From positions 579,492 to 643,491 of the forward strand of contig LSYV01000055.1 in assembly GCA_001584585.1 (NCBI GenBank): a DNA stretch of 64,000 nt, in the 5' to 3' direction. The notes under the pieces are model-generated. The model worked only from the letters and a program-made list of their open reading frames with translations, made no database searches and was not told the origin of the DNA. A program made the position numbers and the translations under genes. Shown here in pieces: positions 11,701 to 22,300 of the stretch. Origin of the DNA: Gonium pectorale. Taxonomy: Eukaryota; Chlorophyta; Chlorophyceae; Chlamydomonadales; Volvocaceae. Each line of letters opens with the position of its first letter. The first letter of the stretch is position 1.

Positions 11701-13478
11701 CACGGACGGCGGTGGCAGGGGGGCGGGGGTCTGTGGGGTTGGGGTTGGGGCACGGGGTTGGGGTGCGTGTTGGCATGTGTGTCATCAACCGCGGTCGCAT
11801 GCCAGCCACCCGTACCTGCCTGTCCGTGGCTTCCCGCACCTTCCGTCCACACCGCTGCAGCCCTTGGCGGCCCAGCCAGTCGACACATCCGCTCGCCGGA
11901 GCCGCAAGCGGGTCTTCGTTTCTCATTCCCCGCGTCACTGCCGCGCCCCCCCCCCCCTCCACCACCCTACCCCACCCCACCGCCCCCTGTGGCCCGCAGT
12001 TCCCGGCTCGTTCCCCGGCGGCGGTCTGGGCGGCCCCCTGGCGCTGCCCGCGCCCGCCATGTTGGGCCTGGGCGGCCTGGGGCTGGGCGGACCCGCGGGT
12101 CCGCTGGGCGCCCTGGGCCCCCTGGCGGCGCTGCTGCCGGGGCCGCTGGCAGAGGGCGTGGCGGCAGCGCTGCAGCAGTCGGCGGCGGCGGCCGGCCTGG
12201 CGGCGCCAGGCGTCGGAGCCAACGGGGCGACGGCGGCGGCGCTGTCCGTGGGCGGCCTGTCGGCGACCACCACCGGCGCGGGTGAGGGAGGGCTGGCGGG
12301 CATGACTATGTGCACCTCGGGTTAGGGGCTGGGAAGCGGGGGTAAAGGCCGGGAGCGCTCTCCTTCACGCGCCCCAGTCGCCAGCCGGTCGCGGGAGCCT
12401 CAGACCCGCCGCCTAACCTGACCGTCGCGCACCTCGTGTGTGGAGCGCGCTGTCGCGCTCGCCTGTGGGCGCTGTTGATGCGCACGGGGAGGGGGGAGGG
12501 CAAACGCCAGCGTGCCGCCCCCTCCCTTCCGCCGCTCAGCTGTCGCCCACCCGCTCCTCCAAGAATACACACACGCACACACGTCCACTCCCCCCCCACC
12601 GCCCCCCCCAACCGCCCCTTATGCGGTCCCCTTTCCCTTCAACCCCCCACCGCCCCACCGCCCCCGCTGACGTCCTGCGCCCCGGTGAGAACGCCCACCC
12701 TCCCCCCGCAACATCTTGGCCCCGTCGCCCATCCACAAACACACACACCCCACCCCGCCCCCGCCCCCGGATACCCTCCCCCCCTGGTGTCTCCAGGCCT
12801 GGGCGGCGCCTCCCGCACCCGCGCGGCGCTCCGCTTCATCTTCTCGCCCGAGGGCTCCTTCTTCCGCGACTTCATGATGGACGAGCTGGTCAAGAGCATT
12901 GACGCGCTCAGCAGGGAGCAGGCCATCGCGCTGCTCAAGGTGCGGGGGGGGGGAGCGCAGGCGCGGGCGCGGGCGCTGCCGGCCGAGAGCGTCTTCTGCC
13001 CGCATGACAACTCGCCTGCCCCGCCCGCGCTGGCATCCTGTGCTCGTCACCATATTCTTCATTACCAGCCTGTCTCCCGCCCCCCCAACGCGACCCCTTC
13101 CCGCCGCTCCCCTCGCAGGCTCTGGGCCTGGAGCGCGCCATGGTGCCGGTGCTGCTGCCCGGCGCCCCGCGGCCCTTCCTGCCGCTGGCGCCCACCCTCA
13201 CGGAGGAGGACCGCCGCGTGGTGGAGAACGTGGCAAAGATCATCTCCTTCCTCAGCCGCGGAGGGGTCAGCGGCGGCGGCGCCGACGGCGCGTCGTCGTC
13301 GGAGCTGGCGCTGGGCGGCGGCGGCGCCGGGGCGGGCCGCGTGGTGGCGCAGGGCGTGGCGGTGGCGGGCGAGCTGCTGCCGGTGCTGCCGGCGGTGGCA
13401 ACCGAGATCGTGCCGCAGCTGGTGAGCCGGCTGTTGAGCCGGCTCGCGGCGCGCACGGTACGGGAGGTTCTGGTTTGA
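2734..13478 (+). CDS. Plastid ABC1-type atypical kinase (ABC1K1/ABC1K3-like), 17 exons
   Basis: Exons: 2734-3217, 4052-4188, 4715-4816, 5191-5277, 5840-5971, 6667-6792, 7142-7198, 7697-7822, 8678-8818, 8971-9039, 9720-9770, 10200-10284, 10653-10791, 11261-11517, 12000-12281, 12797-12939, 13119-13478. All phases agree, giving about 925 residues. UbiB/ADCK hallmarks occur in order: the KLGQ of the KxGQ motif, the Ala-rich AAASLGQVYKG loop that replaces the Gly-rich loop, AVKVQRP with the ATP lysine, FEELDYVHEG, the FFHADPHPGN catalytic loop and the LDFGL metal motif. The wording is closest to plant plastoglobule ABC1K1/ABC1K3, which regulate prenyl-lipid (tocopherol, plastoquinone) metabolism. 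The N-terminus is Ala/Arg/Ser-rich after a poly-Gln start (CAG repeat), consistent with a plastid transit peptide. A Gly/Ala-rich insertion (exons 14-15) separates the kinase from the conserved C-terminal region. The single N at 11465 falls in a GGN glycine codon and is silent. Confidence 0.93.
4355..4416. repeat. 31-bp tandem duplication in ABC1K intron 2
   Basis: Two adjacent copies of GAAGGGGCTGGTAGGCCCTG plus 10 further bases, differing at one position (GGT versus GAT). Confidence 0.7.
6036..6069 (-). repeat. Dispersed intronic repeat, family A (reverse copy)
   Basis: The reverse complement carries the core GCTGGCGCCCAGCTCGTCGT and its flanks. A second, degenerate reverse copy is at 6235-6262 in the same ABC1K intron. 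Forward copies are in introns at 9513-9546 and 10581-10614. Confidence 0.65.
9368..9429. repeat. Near-perfect inverted repeat (30-bp arms, 2-nt loop) in ABC1K intron 10
   Basis: The arms are 9368-9397 and 9400-9429, pairing with one mismatch in 30. The left arm starts GGCGGGCGGTTTCCACC. The intron RNA could form a very stable hairpin, and the DNA a cruciform. Confidence 0.85.
9513..9546 (+). repeat. Dispersed intronic repeat, family A (forward copy 1)
   Basis: This 34-bp core in ABC1K intron 10 (ACGCTGCTGGCGCCCAGCTC and 14 more bases) is essentially identical to 10581-10614 in intron 12. Confidence 0.7.
10581..10614 (+). repeat. Dispersed intronic repeat, family A (forward copy 2)
   Basis: The same 34-bp core as 9513-9546, in ABC1K intron 12 upstream of exon 13. 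The pyrimidine-rich sequence after it is also similar, so the element may have spread together with a 3' splice-site region. Confidence 0.7.
11201..11259. repeat. Decanucleotide tandem repeat abutting the exon 14 acceptor of ABC1K
   Basis: An array of TGCCGTACCG-type units runs directly into the TGTACAG acceptor of exon 14, occupying the place of the usual polypyrimidine tract. Confidence 0.8.
11601..11620. other. 20-N assembly gap in ABC1K intron 14
   Basis: A run of 20 Ns is flanked on both sides by GGAGAG and followed by a GGGAC-type simple repeat. It does not touch an exon of the model. Confidence 0.95.
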
Positions 13479-13638
13479 GGCGCAGGGGTGGCGGTGGTGG
13501 CGGCGGCGGCGTGGGCGAGAGGGGACCCCTGACAGGGGGTGGGGAGACGCGCCCACGAGCTACCTGACAAGCCTGCGGCGACCTGTGCATTGAGCGGGTT
13601 GCTGTCTGGAGGCCGCCAGAGGGTATGTGTATTCTTTG

Positions 13639-13643
13639 TGTAA
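13639..13643 (+). terminator. Putative ABC1K poly(A) signal (TGTAA)
   Basis: The volvocine-type TGTAA pentamer lies 160 bp after the stop codon of the kinase gene. Confidence 0.5.
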
Positions 13644-14518
13644 TGCCTTGGTGAGCAGCCTGGCGGTCGGGCGGGCCCTCCATATCCCTCCGGCCTCCGT
13701 ACGCTGCCAAGGCCGGCGCGTGGGTGAACCATGAGAAGAATCTCCTTATCGTATCCGATCGGGCCGTTTTGTTTAGGCCCAGGGCTGTTCTTAGGTGCTG
13801 CTGCCCCTCTTGGGCCGATCCTGTTGCGCCGCGGGGGCTGCTGCGAGCCGCGGGGAGAGGCTTTGCTTGTCTGTAGCTGTGGGACACGGGGCGCCGGGCG
13901 TTACACCGGAGGCTGAGGAGCTGAGGCTAGCTGTTCGAATGCGGGCGCTGCGGGCTCCGTAGCACTGCTGGGCTGCTGCGTTGCCGGCTTGGAAGTCCCG
14001 CGTTCCGTGTGCGAACTGTTGGGCGAGTGTGTTTTGCGCCTTGATGCCCTATGGCAGCCGCCGTGTCTGCGACAGCGGCGGCGTTCCCAGTTCGGTGTAC
14101 GACGGGTACGGGGAGCAGGAGGAGACTGTCGCGAAGGCGGGTTGGCCGCACCCGTGTGTGCCCCCGTGCACCATACGTGGCCTGCGGCCGTGCCCACCAT
14201 CGCGGCGTACAGAGGTACCAGTATTCTTACGTCTTGCGTAGGGAAAGCGTTTCCATCAGGCGTCACTGCTGCTTGGTCTTGTCTTCTCGTTGCCTGTGAT
14301 TTGCGTATGCATTATTGGAGCTGTCGGTTGCAGTGTCGTCTGTTTCATGATGTGCTGTTGTGGCTTGGTGCTCGCCCCGACTGTGGTTGCGACCCCTCTT
14401 CCTATTTTGGTAGCGTGAAGGGTGGAGGGGAGCGCCGCGTCCTTTGCTGAACTCCAATCTCGTGGCGCCCCCGAAGTAGGAAGCGTCCCCCCGTGTCGGC
14501 GCGAAACAATGCGCAGTG

Positions 14519-14580
14519 TTGTCCGGTCGTGAGGATTGTCCGGTCGTGAGGATTGTCCGGTCGTGAGGATTGTCCGGTCC
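14519..14580. repeat. 17-bp tandem repeat, about 3.5 copies
   Basis: The unit GTCCGGTCGTGAGGATT is repeated exactly three times and then partially, in intergenic sequence. Confidence 0.9.
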
Positions 14581-15457
14581 GGGAGTGTGGGGGCGGCGCA
14601 CTGTCGTTCGGTGTGTGCAGCCGTACTCGCTGCCACTTGATTGACTGGCGGTAGCATCCTCGCGGCGTTGAAGAATTTCCCGGGGTTCTGCGATGAAGAT
14701 GAAGAGGCGTGCCCGTCATACACACGCATGTGCGCTGCAAGTGTGGTTGCACGAGCCGGAGTGAGCTGGAGAGGGCTAAACATTACGAGGCGTTGCGTTG
14801 AGGAGGGGCGCGACGAGCGGGAGGTGAGCAGCGTTTAATGAATATCGTATTTGGTGGCGCTGGTGGCCAGACACGTGGTACGGGATCCGTTGCTTTGCAG
14901 TGGCTCCAGGCCGAGCTCATCCGTGCGGCACCTGTTCACATACTGAGGTATCGACATGCCGGCGGGAATGCCAGGTTCGTAGGTTGCGTGCCGCTTTGGT
15001 CGAGCGAGGAAGGGCTGTGCTCTTGTAGCGGGGACGTGTATCTTTTGTGTAATCGAGTATGTGGTTGATGCTTCGCCACAAACAAAGGCTCCTGCAAAGT
15101 GTATTTCTCCACGAGACCGGGGAGGGGCGCTTTGCATTGCTCACACGGGTCGCGGACAGCGCTTTCAAGACGGTGTGGTCGTCCGCCCAGACCCTCTCCA
15201 CACACATACGTGCTGCCGTCGCTGCCGCCATCCCTGCCCAGGCCGAGCAAAGGACGCTCAGGCGGTCAGGGACCGTGTCTGGGCAGGCTGACGGCGCGGC
15301 GCACAACACCGCACGAAGCCGTCCAAGCCGTCGCCAAGGCGTCCCAGGTACCGCACCGCAAAGCGACATCGCACGCGACCGCTCCCCGGCTTCCCAGCAG
15401 CTACACATAATGTAGTAAACGAACTTTGCAGGTCTGCGCTGGCGGCAGCTGTGGGTT

Positions 15458-15488
15458 GCCGGACAGAACATAAGGCCGGACAGAACAT
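15458..15488. repeat. 17-bp period direct repeat (2 copies)
   Basis: GCCGGACAGAACAT occurs twice at a spacing of 17 bp. Confidence 0.75.
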
Positions 15489-16309
15489 CATGCTGCCCGC
15501 TGACCCGATCTCGTCCGCCTGACTGTCCTAAGCCTGTTGGGGAGGCGACAGCTGCAACACGCCACAGCGGGTTACTGTACCACTGTGGCGGGTCGGGCGT
15601 TCGCACTCGAAACACACCCTCATGGCCGAGACTTCTGCATCTGCACCTAACCACACCCGACGGAGCTCATAATGTTAAAGCACGCCGACCCTACTTCATG
15701 CCCAGCACACCTGCCCTGCTCGAGACTGACATAAGTTGAACCCAGATGTTCTTGTCGCGTTCGCACCAAACCCAACGGCTGTCAATGGCGTCCCACAGCG
15801 CATTGCAGCCAATCTAGCCGTTGCGATCATCAGGAAGCACGCCCCTGCTAGGGTGGTATGCGGCATTTGCCAACCGCCGTTTTCGCACGCACGCCCTCAC
15901 TCACGCAGCGCCCCCGCTCGCCGTTACGCGCCCGTCCGGAACTCCACGCACGACACACAGATACCGATGCCCCTAACAGGTGATCGACCGGGACCCCAAG
16001 ACCCTGCATTCTACGGATGCCTTCGCAGGTATCACGGTGGCTGCAAAAGTGGTCTTGCCTTTCTGCGGCTATTGGATCGCCACCGAAACACAGCTCGTGG
16101 CCCGCCGCCCGCGGCCCAGGCCCTACTACCGCTGCCGTTAGCCCCCACGTGATTAGGTCCGCAAGAGCTCTCGCATCTCATTCAAAAAGAGAGCGAGAGC
16201 GCCGCGCACCGCAGAACACACTGCTGGCACCAGGTATCAGAGTCCCTTTGCTGCCTGCAGTGAACGCCACACGTGCACGTGGTACGCACGGCCTGCAGCC
16301 CACCACGCG

Positions 16310-19300
16310 CTACGCAAACCCGCTGTCGTCACCCTCGTCCTCGGGGTCATCGTCACCGTCCTCCTCCTCGTCCTCGTCCTCATCCTGGAACACGTCGTTC
16401 CAGTGGGTGTTGTGCACAGTGAAGGCGCGCTGCTCGAGCAGTCCAGCGCCCGTGCTCGACGCGGCGCTTCCCCGCCGCGAGCACTCCGCAGGGCCGGCCG
16501 CAAAGTCGCCCACGCTCTCGGCCTCCTCCTGCTCAGCAGCCCCGGCGCCGGCAATCCCGATGTAGGTTGGGTCGACGGGGCCGAGATCGTCGTCGTACGG
16601 CTCGCCGTAGCATTCGTCGACGGCGTCGTACAGTTGGTTGTTGGCGACCTGCCTCCACGTCGGCACAACGCCAGGCAGCTTGCCGCCCGACGTTCCCGGC
16701 GCGCTGCCGACGCTGGCAGCGGAGTTTCCGTACGGCATGTAAGCGGCCAGCGGGCCCGGTGACAGTGGCGACAACGCGGGCCCTGCCGCCGCAGCCAACG
16801 CCGCTGCTGCGCTGCCCGGCCTCGCGTTGTTGCCCGGCGGGCTGCCGCGATGGTGGGCGCTGCGGCCGCTGGTGTAGGAGCCGTCGACGGAGGCGCGCGG
16901 CTGCAAGTAGGCGCCGCTGCTGGCGCTGCCGGTGGTGCTGCGGAGCGGCCGCATGCCGCCGGCTGCGGGCCCCATCGCGCCGGCGCCGCCGCTGTGCGCC
17001 ACCACTCCGGCGGCGATCTCCAGGCTCGCGCGCGACACCTCCGTCAGCTGGTTCGCCACGTTGACCAACATGGCGTTCATGGCGTTCACCGCCTCCAGGC
17101 TGGTGGCACTGCCGACGGACGGCTCAGCCGCAGCTGCGGTGACCGCGGCCGCGGCGGCGGGGCCGTACATGCGGTGCAGCGGGCCGCCGGCGTGCACGGC
17201 GCCGGCCTCCCTGACCGCCGCAGCCGAGACCACCCCGACGGTGCCCGAGGTGCGCGCTACCAGGCGGGACTTGGACACGGCGCCGGCCGCGGCGGAAATG
17301 CCGACGGGCCTCAGCGCACCGGCGACCTCAGCCGCCGCGGCAGCATCTTTGCTGCGCGTGTTCCAAGTGCCCGCCGCCACGGCCGTGCGGGCGGCGTAGC
17401 CGCGCGCCGGGCCCTCGCCGTCCGAGTCGGAGTCCGAGTGCAGCAGCGCCGAGTACGCGGACCTGACGGACACCAGCCGCGTCGAAGAGGTCACGGCGAG
17501 GCCCGATGCTGCCGAAGCCTGATGTGCGCGCGCTCCGCTGGCGGCAGCAGCAGTCGACGCAGGCAGCGGCGCCGGGGCGCCGCTCGCCGCAGCTGTTCGC
17601 CCGCGGCGCGCGTCGCCGGTGGCAGCCAGGGCGTCGAAGGCCGGCGCCAAGGACCGCACGGGCTCGGCCAGCGATCCCGGCCTGCGGACCTGCTCCTGCG
17701 GCTTGGGCTGCTGTGGCTGCTCGGGCAGCGGGCGTTGCACGCGACCCGCCGCGGCCAGCCTAGAGGCAGCCGCCTCAATCGCCGTCGTGCCCTTCACCAG
17801 GTCCACGACCGGGCGGGCTCCGGGCATGGACGACAGCCTGCGCGGGGGGCCAAGGGCACCGGACGAAACAAACCTCAGCGAGCAAACGAGAGCCGGGACG
17901 GCGCTACGACAATCTGGCGACAAACTGGTGCAACACATATTACGGAGTCGGCTCTGTGTTTTACAATTACGGACCGTTGATACCAACCTGCTGTCCCCGT
18001 TTCCGGCGCCGGCGGGAACGGCGCTCCAGGTGCTGGTAGTGAAGGCGGCCTGGCTTGCGTGTTGCTGCTGCCATTCGGACACGTACGAGCCAACGGCGCG
18101 GCCGTAAGCGAAGGGCTGGTGTTGCGGCTGAAGCTGTGCGGCGGCGGCGTTGGCGTACCGTGCCCTCATCGAGGGATCCGGGCTGTGCGCCGCTGGGTCC
18201 GTGGAGTGGAACATGCGGCGGATGGTGGCCTGCAGCGCAAGGGAGGGCGAGGGCGAGTCCGAGGAGGAGTCGGACAAGTGAAGGAGCACTTTCTGCGTTT
18301 GGGCACATATCTGCAATTGAAGGTGCTCCAAAAGGCGATCAGCCGGTTGTTGCCTATTTGAGGTTCCGCGAGCGACGTCCGTCGCAGTAATACTGGTACT
18401 CGCCTGCACGTCCGCGTCGAAGGCCTCCCAGTACCACTGCTTGAACAGCCCAAACGCGAGCTTCTTGCGCTTGATGCAGCGCCGCAGCTCGTCCTCCCGG
18501 GCGTGCCGCTCCTCAAGCGCGCCTCGCCATGCCTGCGTTAGCACCGCCCAACACGCAAAGTTCACACACCCAATGCATGGTTACTTAACATGAGCGCTCG
18601 AGCACAGAAAATGATCGACATCAGTGCATCGCAAAGTGCTGATGACAGCTCACCCGGAAAGCGCGGCGCATCAGCGCCATGCAACGGCGCAGCACCAGGT
18701 GGCCCACGGCCGCCCGCTGCAGCCGCCTGGCGCCGCCGCCGCCGCACGCCACATCCGCCCACGCGCGGAGCGCCGCCGGCAGCACGGCCGCGGCTTTGCG
18801 CGCCGCCATGGCAGCCGCCGCCTCGGCGCGCGTGCGTGCCTCGTGAGCGGCGTCCATCCAGCCGGTGGTGATGCAGCGGAGCAGCGCCAGGTCGTGGACC
18901 GATCCGCGCCGCCGGGCGACCTCGCGAGCAGCCTTCAGGCGCTGCACCAGATCCGCCCAGCCCGCAAAGGCGGCGCTGAGGGACGCCCGGGAGCAGGCAC
19001 TGTGGCGGACGTCCGCCTCGGCCCGCAGGGCGCGGTGGTGAGCAACGACCGCAGCCCATTCCACAACCACGTGGCTGCACGAGCGGCAGCAGTGCAGCGG
19101 AACGCGTTTGAGTTTATTGCGTGACCGCACCGGAGACCAGTACATGACAGGAAGCAGAACGGGCAAGTATGCTCGCAAGGGTACTAGAGCATGTTCGTCA
19201 GCACCAAAGCATACAGTTGTCCAAACATTGACATCGGATGTACCTGAGCAGCACAGCCTCCACACGGCGGGCTGCCAGCAGCATACGGCTCTTGCGCCGT

Positions 19301-22300
19301 CGTGCAGCCGTCGCGGCCTCTTGCCAAGCAATGAAGGCCTGGAGGATGGCATACAGAGACGGGTGCACCATGGTGTAGAAATGCCAGCAAACATCATGCA
19401 ATCGCGGGCGGCTGCAACCGGATGGCCTGCACGCGAACTCCTAGAGCCGCACAGGCGACACTCAGGACCCTCTGCGCAGTCACTCACCCGCTCAACGCAG
19501 CCACGCTGGATTCGCCTGACGCAGGTGGCAAGCCACGCCTTAGCCTGCACGGAGCCACGCGCCGCCGCCTGCCAGCCCTCCACCACGCCCAGCAGCAACG
19601 AGCGCTCAGAGCGCGCCCGGAGCGCGTCCGCCAGGGCGTGCACCGCGTGAGTGCGGTCAACCTCGTGCGACCAGGCTTGGAAGACTGCCGCAAGGCGGCG
19701 CCTGCAAGCCCTGCGGTAGCAGAGAACGATATGGATGATGTTACGGGACGGGTGACGGGAACAGTATTCGGAGCGTGCACAAAATGGGGCACGTGGTTCT
19801 TCAGCTGCTTCTCTTCACCTGCTCTGCATCTTGAGGACCTCCACGCCTTCCCGGCGGGCCCTGGCCGCCCGCGCCCGCCAGTGCTCTAGCACCGCCGCGC
19901 GCGCCGCTGCTTCGGTCCGCTGCCGGATGACCTCCGCGGAGCGCTCGAGTGCCTTGCCCTCCCTGCGCCGAACACAGCGCACACGCAAGAGCAGGTGCAC
20001 CATGATGAATGCCAGGAGGAAGCATTGCAACGAACAAGCGCAGCGCTCTGGTTAAAAGTAGTACGGTGGCCTTTGCATCTGCTCAAATACATCAACCCAA
20101 CTCACTCCTTGTGATCCATGAAGGCTACCAGGCAAGCACGTAGCACGCGGCGAGCGTGCCAGACTGCAGCGCGCTGCATTGATGCCTCGGGGTCGACCGA
20201 ACCTGTGCCCACACCCGCACGGGGGCACGAAGTTTGAGAGCGCGAAGCAAAACCCACATCAGGGTACAGGGATCCCGTACAACGGCCAAGAAGCGGAGCA
20301 TTGCCTCTTCAAAGCCGTACCAGAAGCCATCTGGAGCCAGCCGCTGAAAGCTGCACGCAGCGCCGCGGAGCGGCCGGCGCGTACAGCGGCGACAGCGCGC
20401 TCCGATGCCGCCTCGGCCGCCCACCGCCAGTGAAAGAAGGCGCCGTGCAGCCGCTTTCGTTGGGCATGCCGCGCCGCGCGGCTGTCTCGCGCCGCACGGG
20501 CGCGTCGCTCCGCGGTGGCGCCGCACCACCCTTGCATCGCGGTCGACAGCAGGCCCCGCGTGTGATGCGACGCCAAGTGGCCGGCAGCGGCCCGGCGCGC
20601 AGCGCTGTCCATAGCCGCTCCCAGCCATGCTTGGAAGCAGCGTCCCAGAGCCGCGCGCTGGTGTCGGCTGATGCGTGATGGGCAAGGTAGGAAGATGCCG
20701 GGGGTCAGCACAGACGGTGGGGTTGCATGAGGCCCGGCCCGAAGTCGGGCACGACCGCAAACTCTTGCCGGCGTCAGTGTGCCCATTGCAACGCGGAGCC
20801 AACCGCCCACCTGGTTAGCCGCTGTATCTTCTGAGCGCAAGCACGCTTGGCGGACGCTACGAGGTGCCATTCCGCGAGCATGTGGCGGGACAGTGCAGCG
20901 CACGCCCGGGCAAGGTGCCGGGTAACCTGGACGCGCACCATGGCGCGGCGCCGGGCCACCTCGTGCCAGGCGACGAGGACCTGCAATATCAGAGCGCGCA
21001 TCATGTTGACTTTTGAGCGGTTCCTTGGCTCTTCACGGATGTATAGCAACAGCCCCCATAACCACGCATACATGCACGGTGCCAAAGAGGGACGCGCAAG
21101 GGACCGCCATTCATGCCTCCCATAACAGAGACGCCATACCTCGCGGCAGGTGCTGCGCGACCTTCCAGCCGCCAGCTTGACAGCCAGGACCACTCCCATA
21201 GCCGCCACGCGCTTGGCCGCTGCTGCCACGTCCCACATCGCCGCCAGCACAGCGCGCGCCATCCGCCGGCGGCGGTCAGTCACCAGCTGCTCGGACAGGC
21301 CCTTCCAGCTGCGACGGGCCGTCACCACGCGACGCCAATGTAGCAGCACCTCGCCAGCGAGCCAGCGGCCGAGGCCGCTCCCGACGACCATCGGCGCCAA
21401 CCAGTCCTCGTAGGCAGCAGCCACAGCGTTGAAGGACGCGGTAAGGGACTGAACAGCCACTTGCGACGCGCCCGCAGGCTCCTTGGCTGTGCCCGGCTGC
21501 CCTGGCCGGCGGTCTGGTCCTGCCTGGGCTTGCGCGAAGGAAGCCTCGCTGCTCCCCTGCTCGTCGCCGTCCAGCAGCTCTGGCAGTCCGATGGGCGTCA
21601 GCGGCCCCTCGCCCCCCCGGCCCGGTGCCATTTCGATTAGCATCGGGGAGGACTTGGAGCCGATGACTGCAGTGTTGGCGGGTATGAAGGGCACAGCCAT
21701 GCCGCTACCGCTGACGCGCATGCGCCCGACGCTGCTCGACCTGCTGCCGGCGGCGCTGCCGCCAGAGGCACCGTCGGCGCCAGCGCCGCTCGCGGTCGGG
21801 GATCCCCCAAGGCCCGCTGCAGCTGCGGCGGCTGCAGCGGCTGCGGCGCCTGTCACAAGAGCCTCGCGGTAGGACCTGCCGCTGCGCAGCGGCGTCGTGA
21901 CGGTAAGCGTCGTGTGTCCGGCTGCACCGGGGCTTGCGCCGGTGCTCGCCGCCGCTGCTGTCACGGGTGCGCCGAGGCGTCGGACCGCCGGGGCTGGAAG
22001 AAGGCGACGCCGCTGCCGAGGGAGGCAGGGGCGGGCGAGAAGGCGACGTGCCGGTCGCAGCGCGCTGGCCGAGCGCCGCTTCAGCGATGGCGGTCCGCAG
22101 CACACCCGAGGGTACGGCAGGGGGCGCAGTGCCCGCAGCCGCAGAGCCACGCAAGGATCCCAGCTGCACGCGCGGGGATGCAGACTGCAGCATGCCTGCA
22201 CGCGACGCCATGTCCGCAGCCGTGTCTTGCTTCTCTGCATTTGCCTGAGCTGCCGGCTCCGCTGACTGCTCAGCCGTTGCAGCCGTCGCAGCGGCTGCCG

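Larger units (their letters stand above)
13479..16309. other. Convergent intergenic interval, no supported gene
   Basis: It holds the 3' UTR of the kinase gene and presumably the 3' UTR of the Sfi1-like gene. Composition falls toward ordinary GC. A 245-codon minus-strand frame at 14917-15654 has no recognisable domain or splice structure. Small repeats are present at 14519-14580 and 15458-15488. I found no exact TGTAA signal for the minus-strand neighbour in the first few hundred bases after its stop. Confidence 0.5.

Noticed and set aside
14917..15654. 245-codon minus-strand open frame
   Set aside because: Composition is not coding-like (rich in Cys, Arg, Trp), with no domain and no splice-linked partners. 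It lies in a convergent intergenic region.
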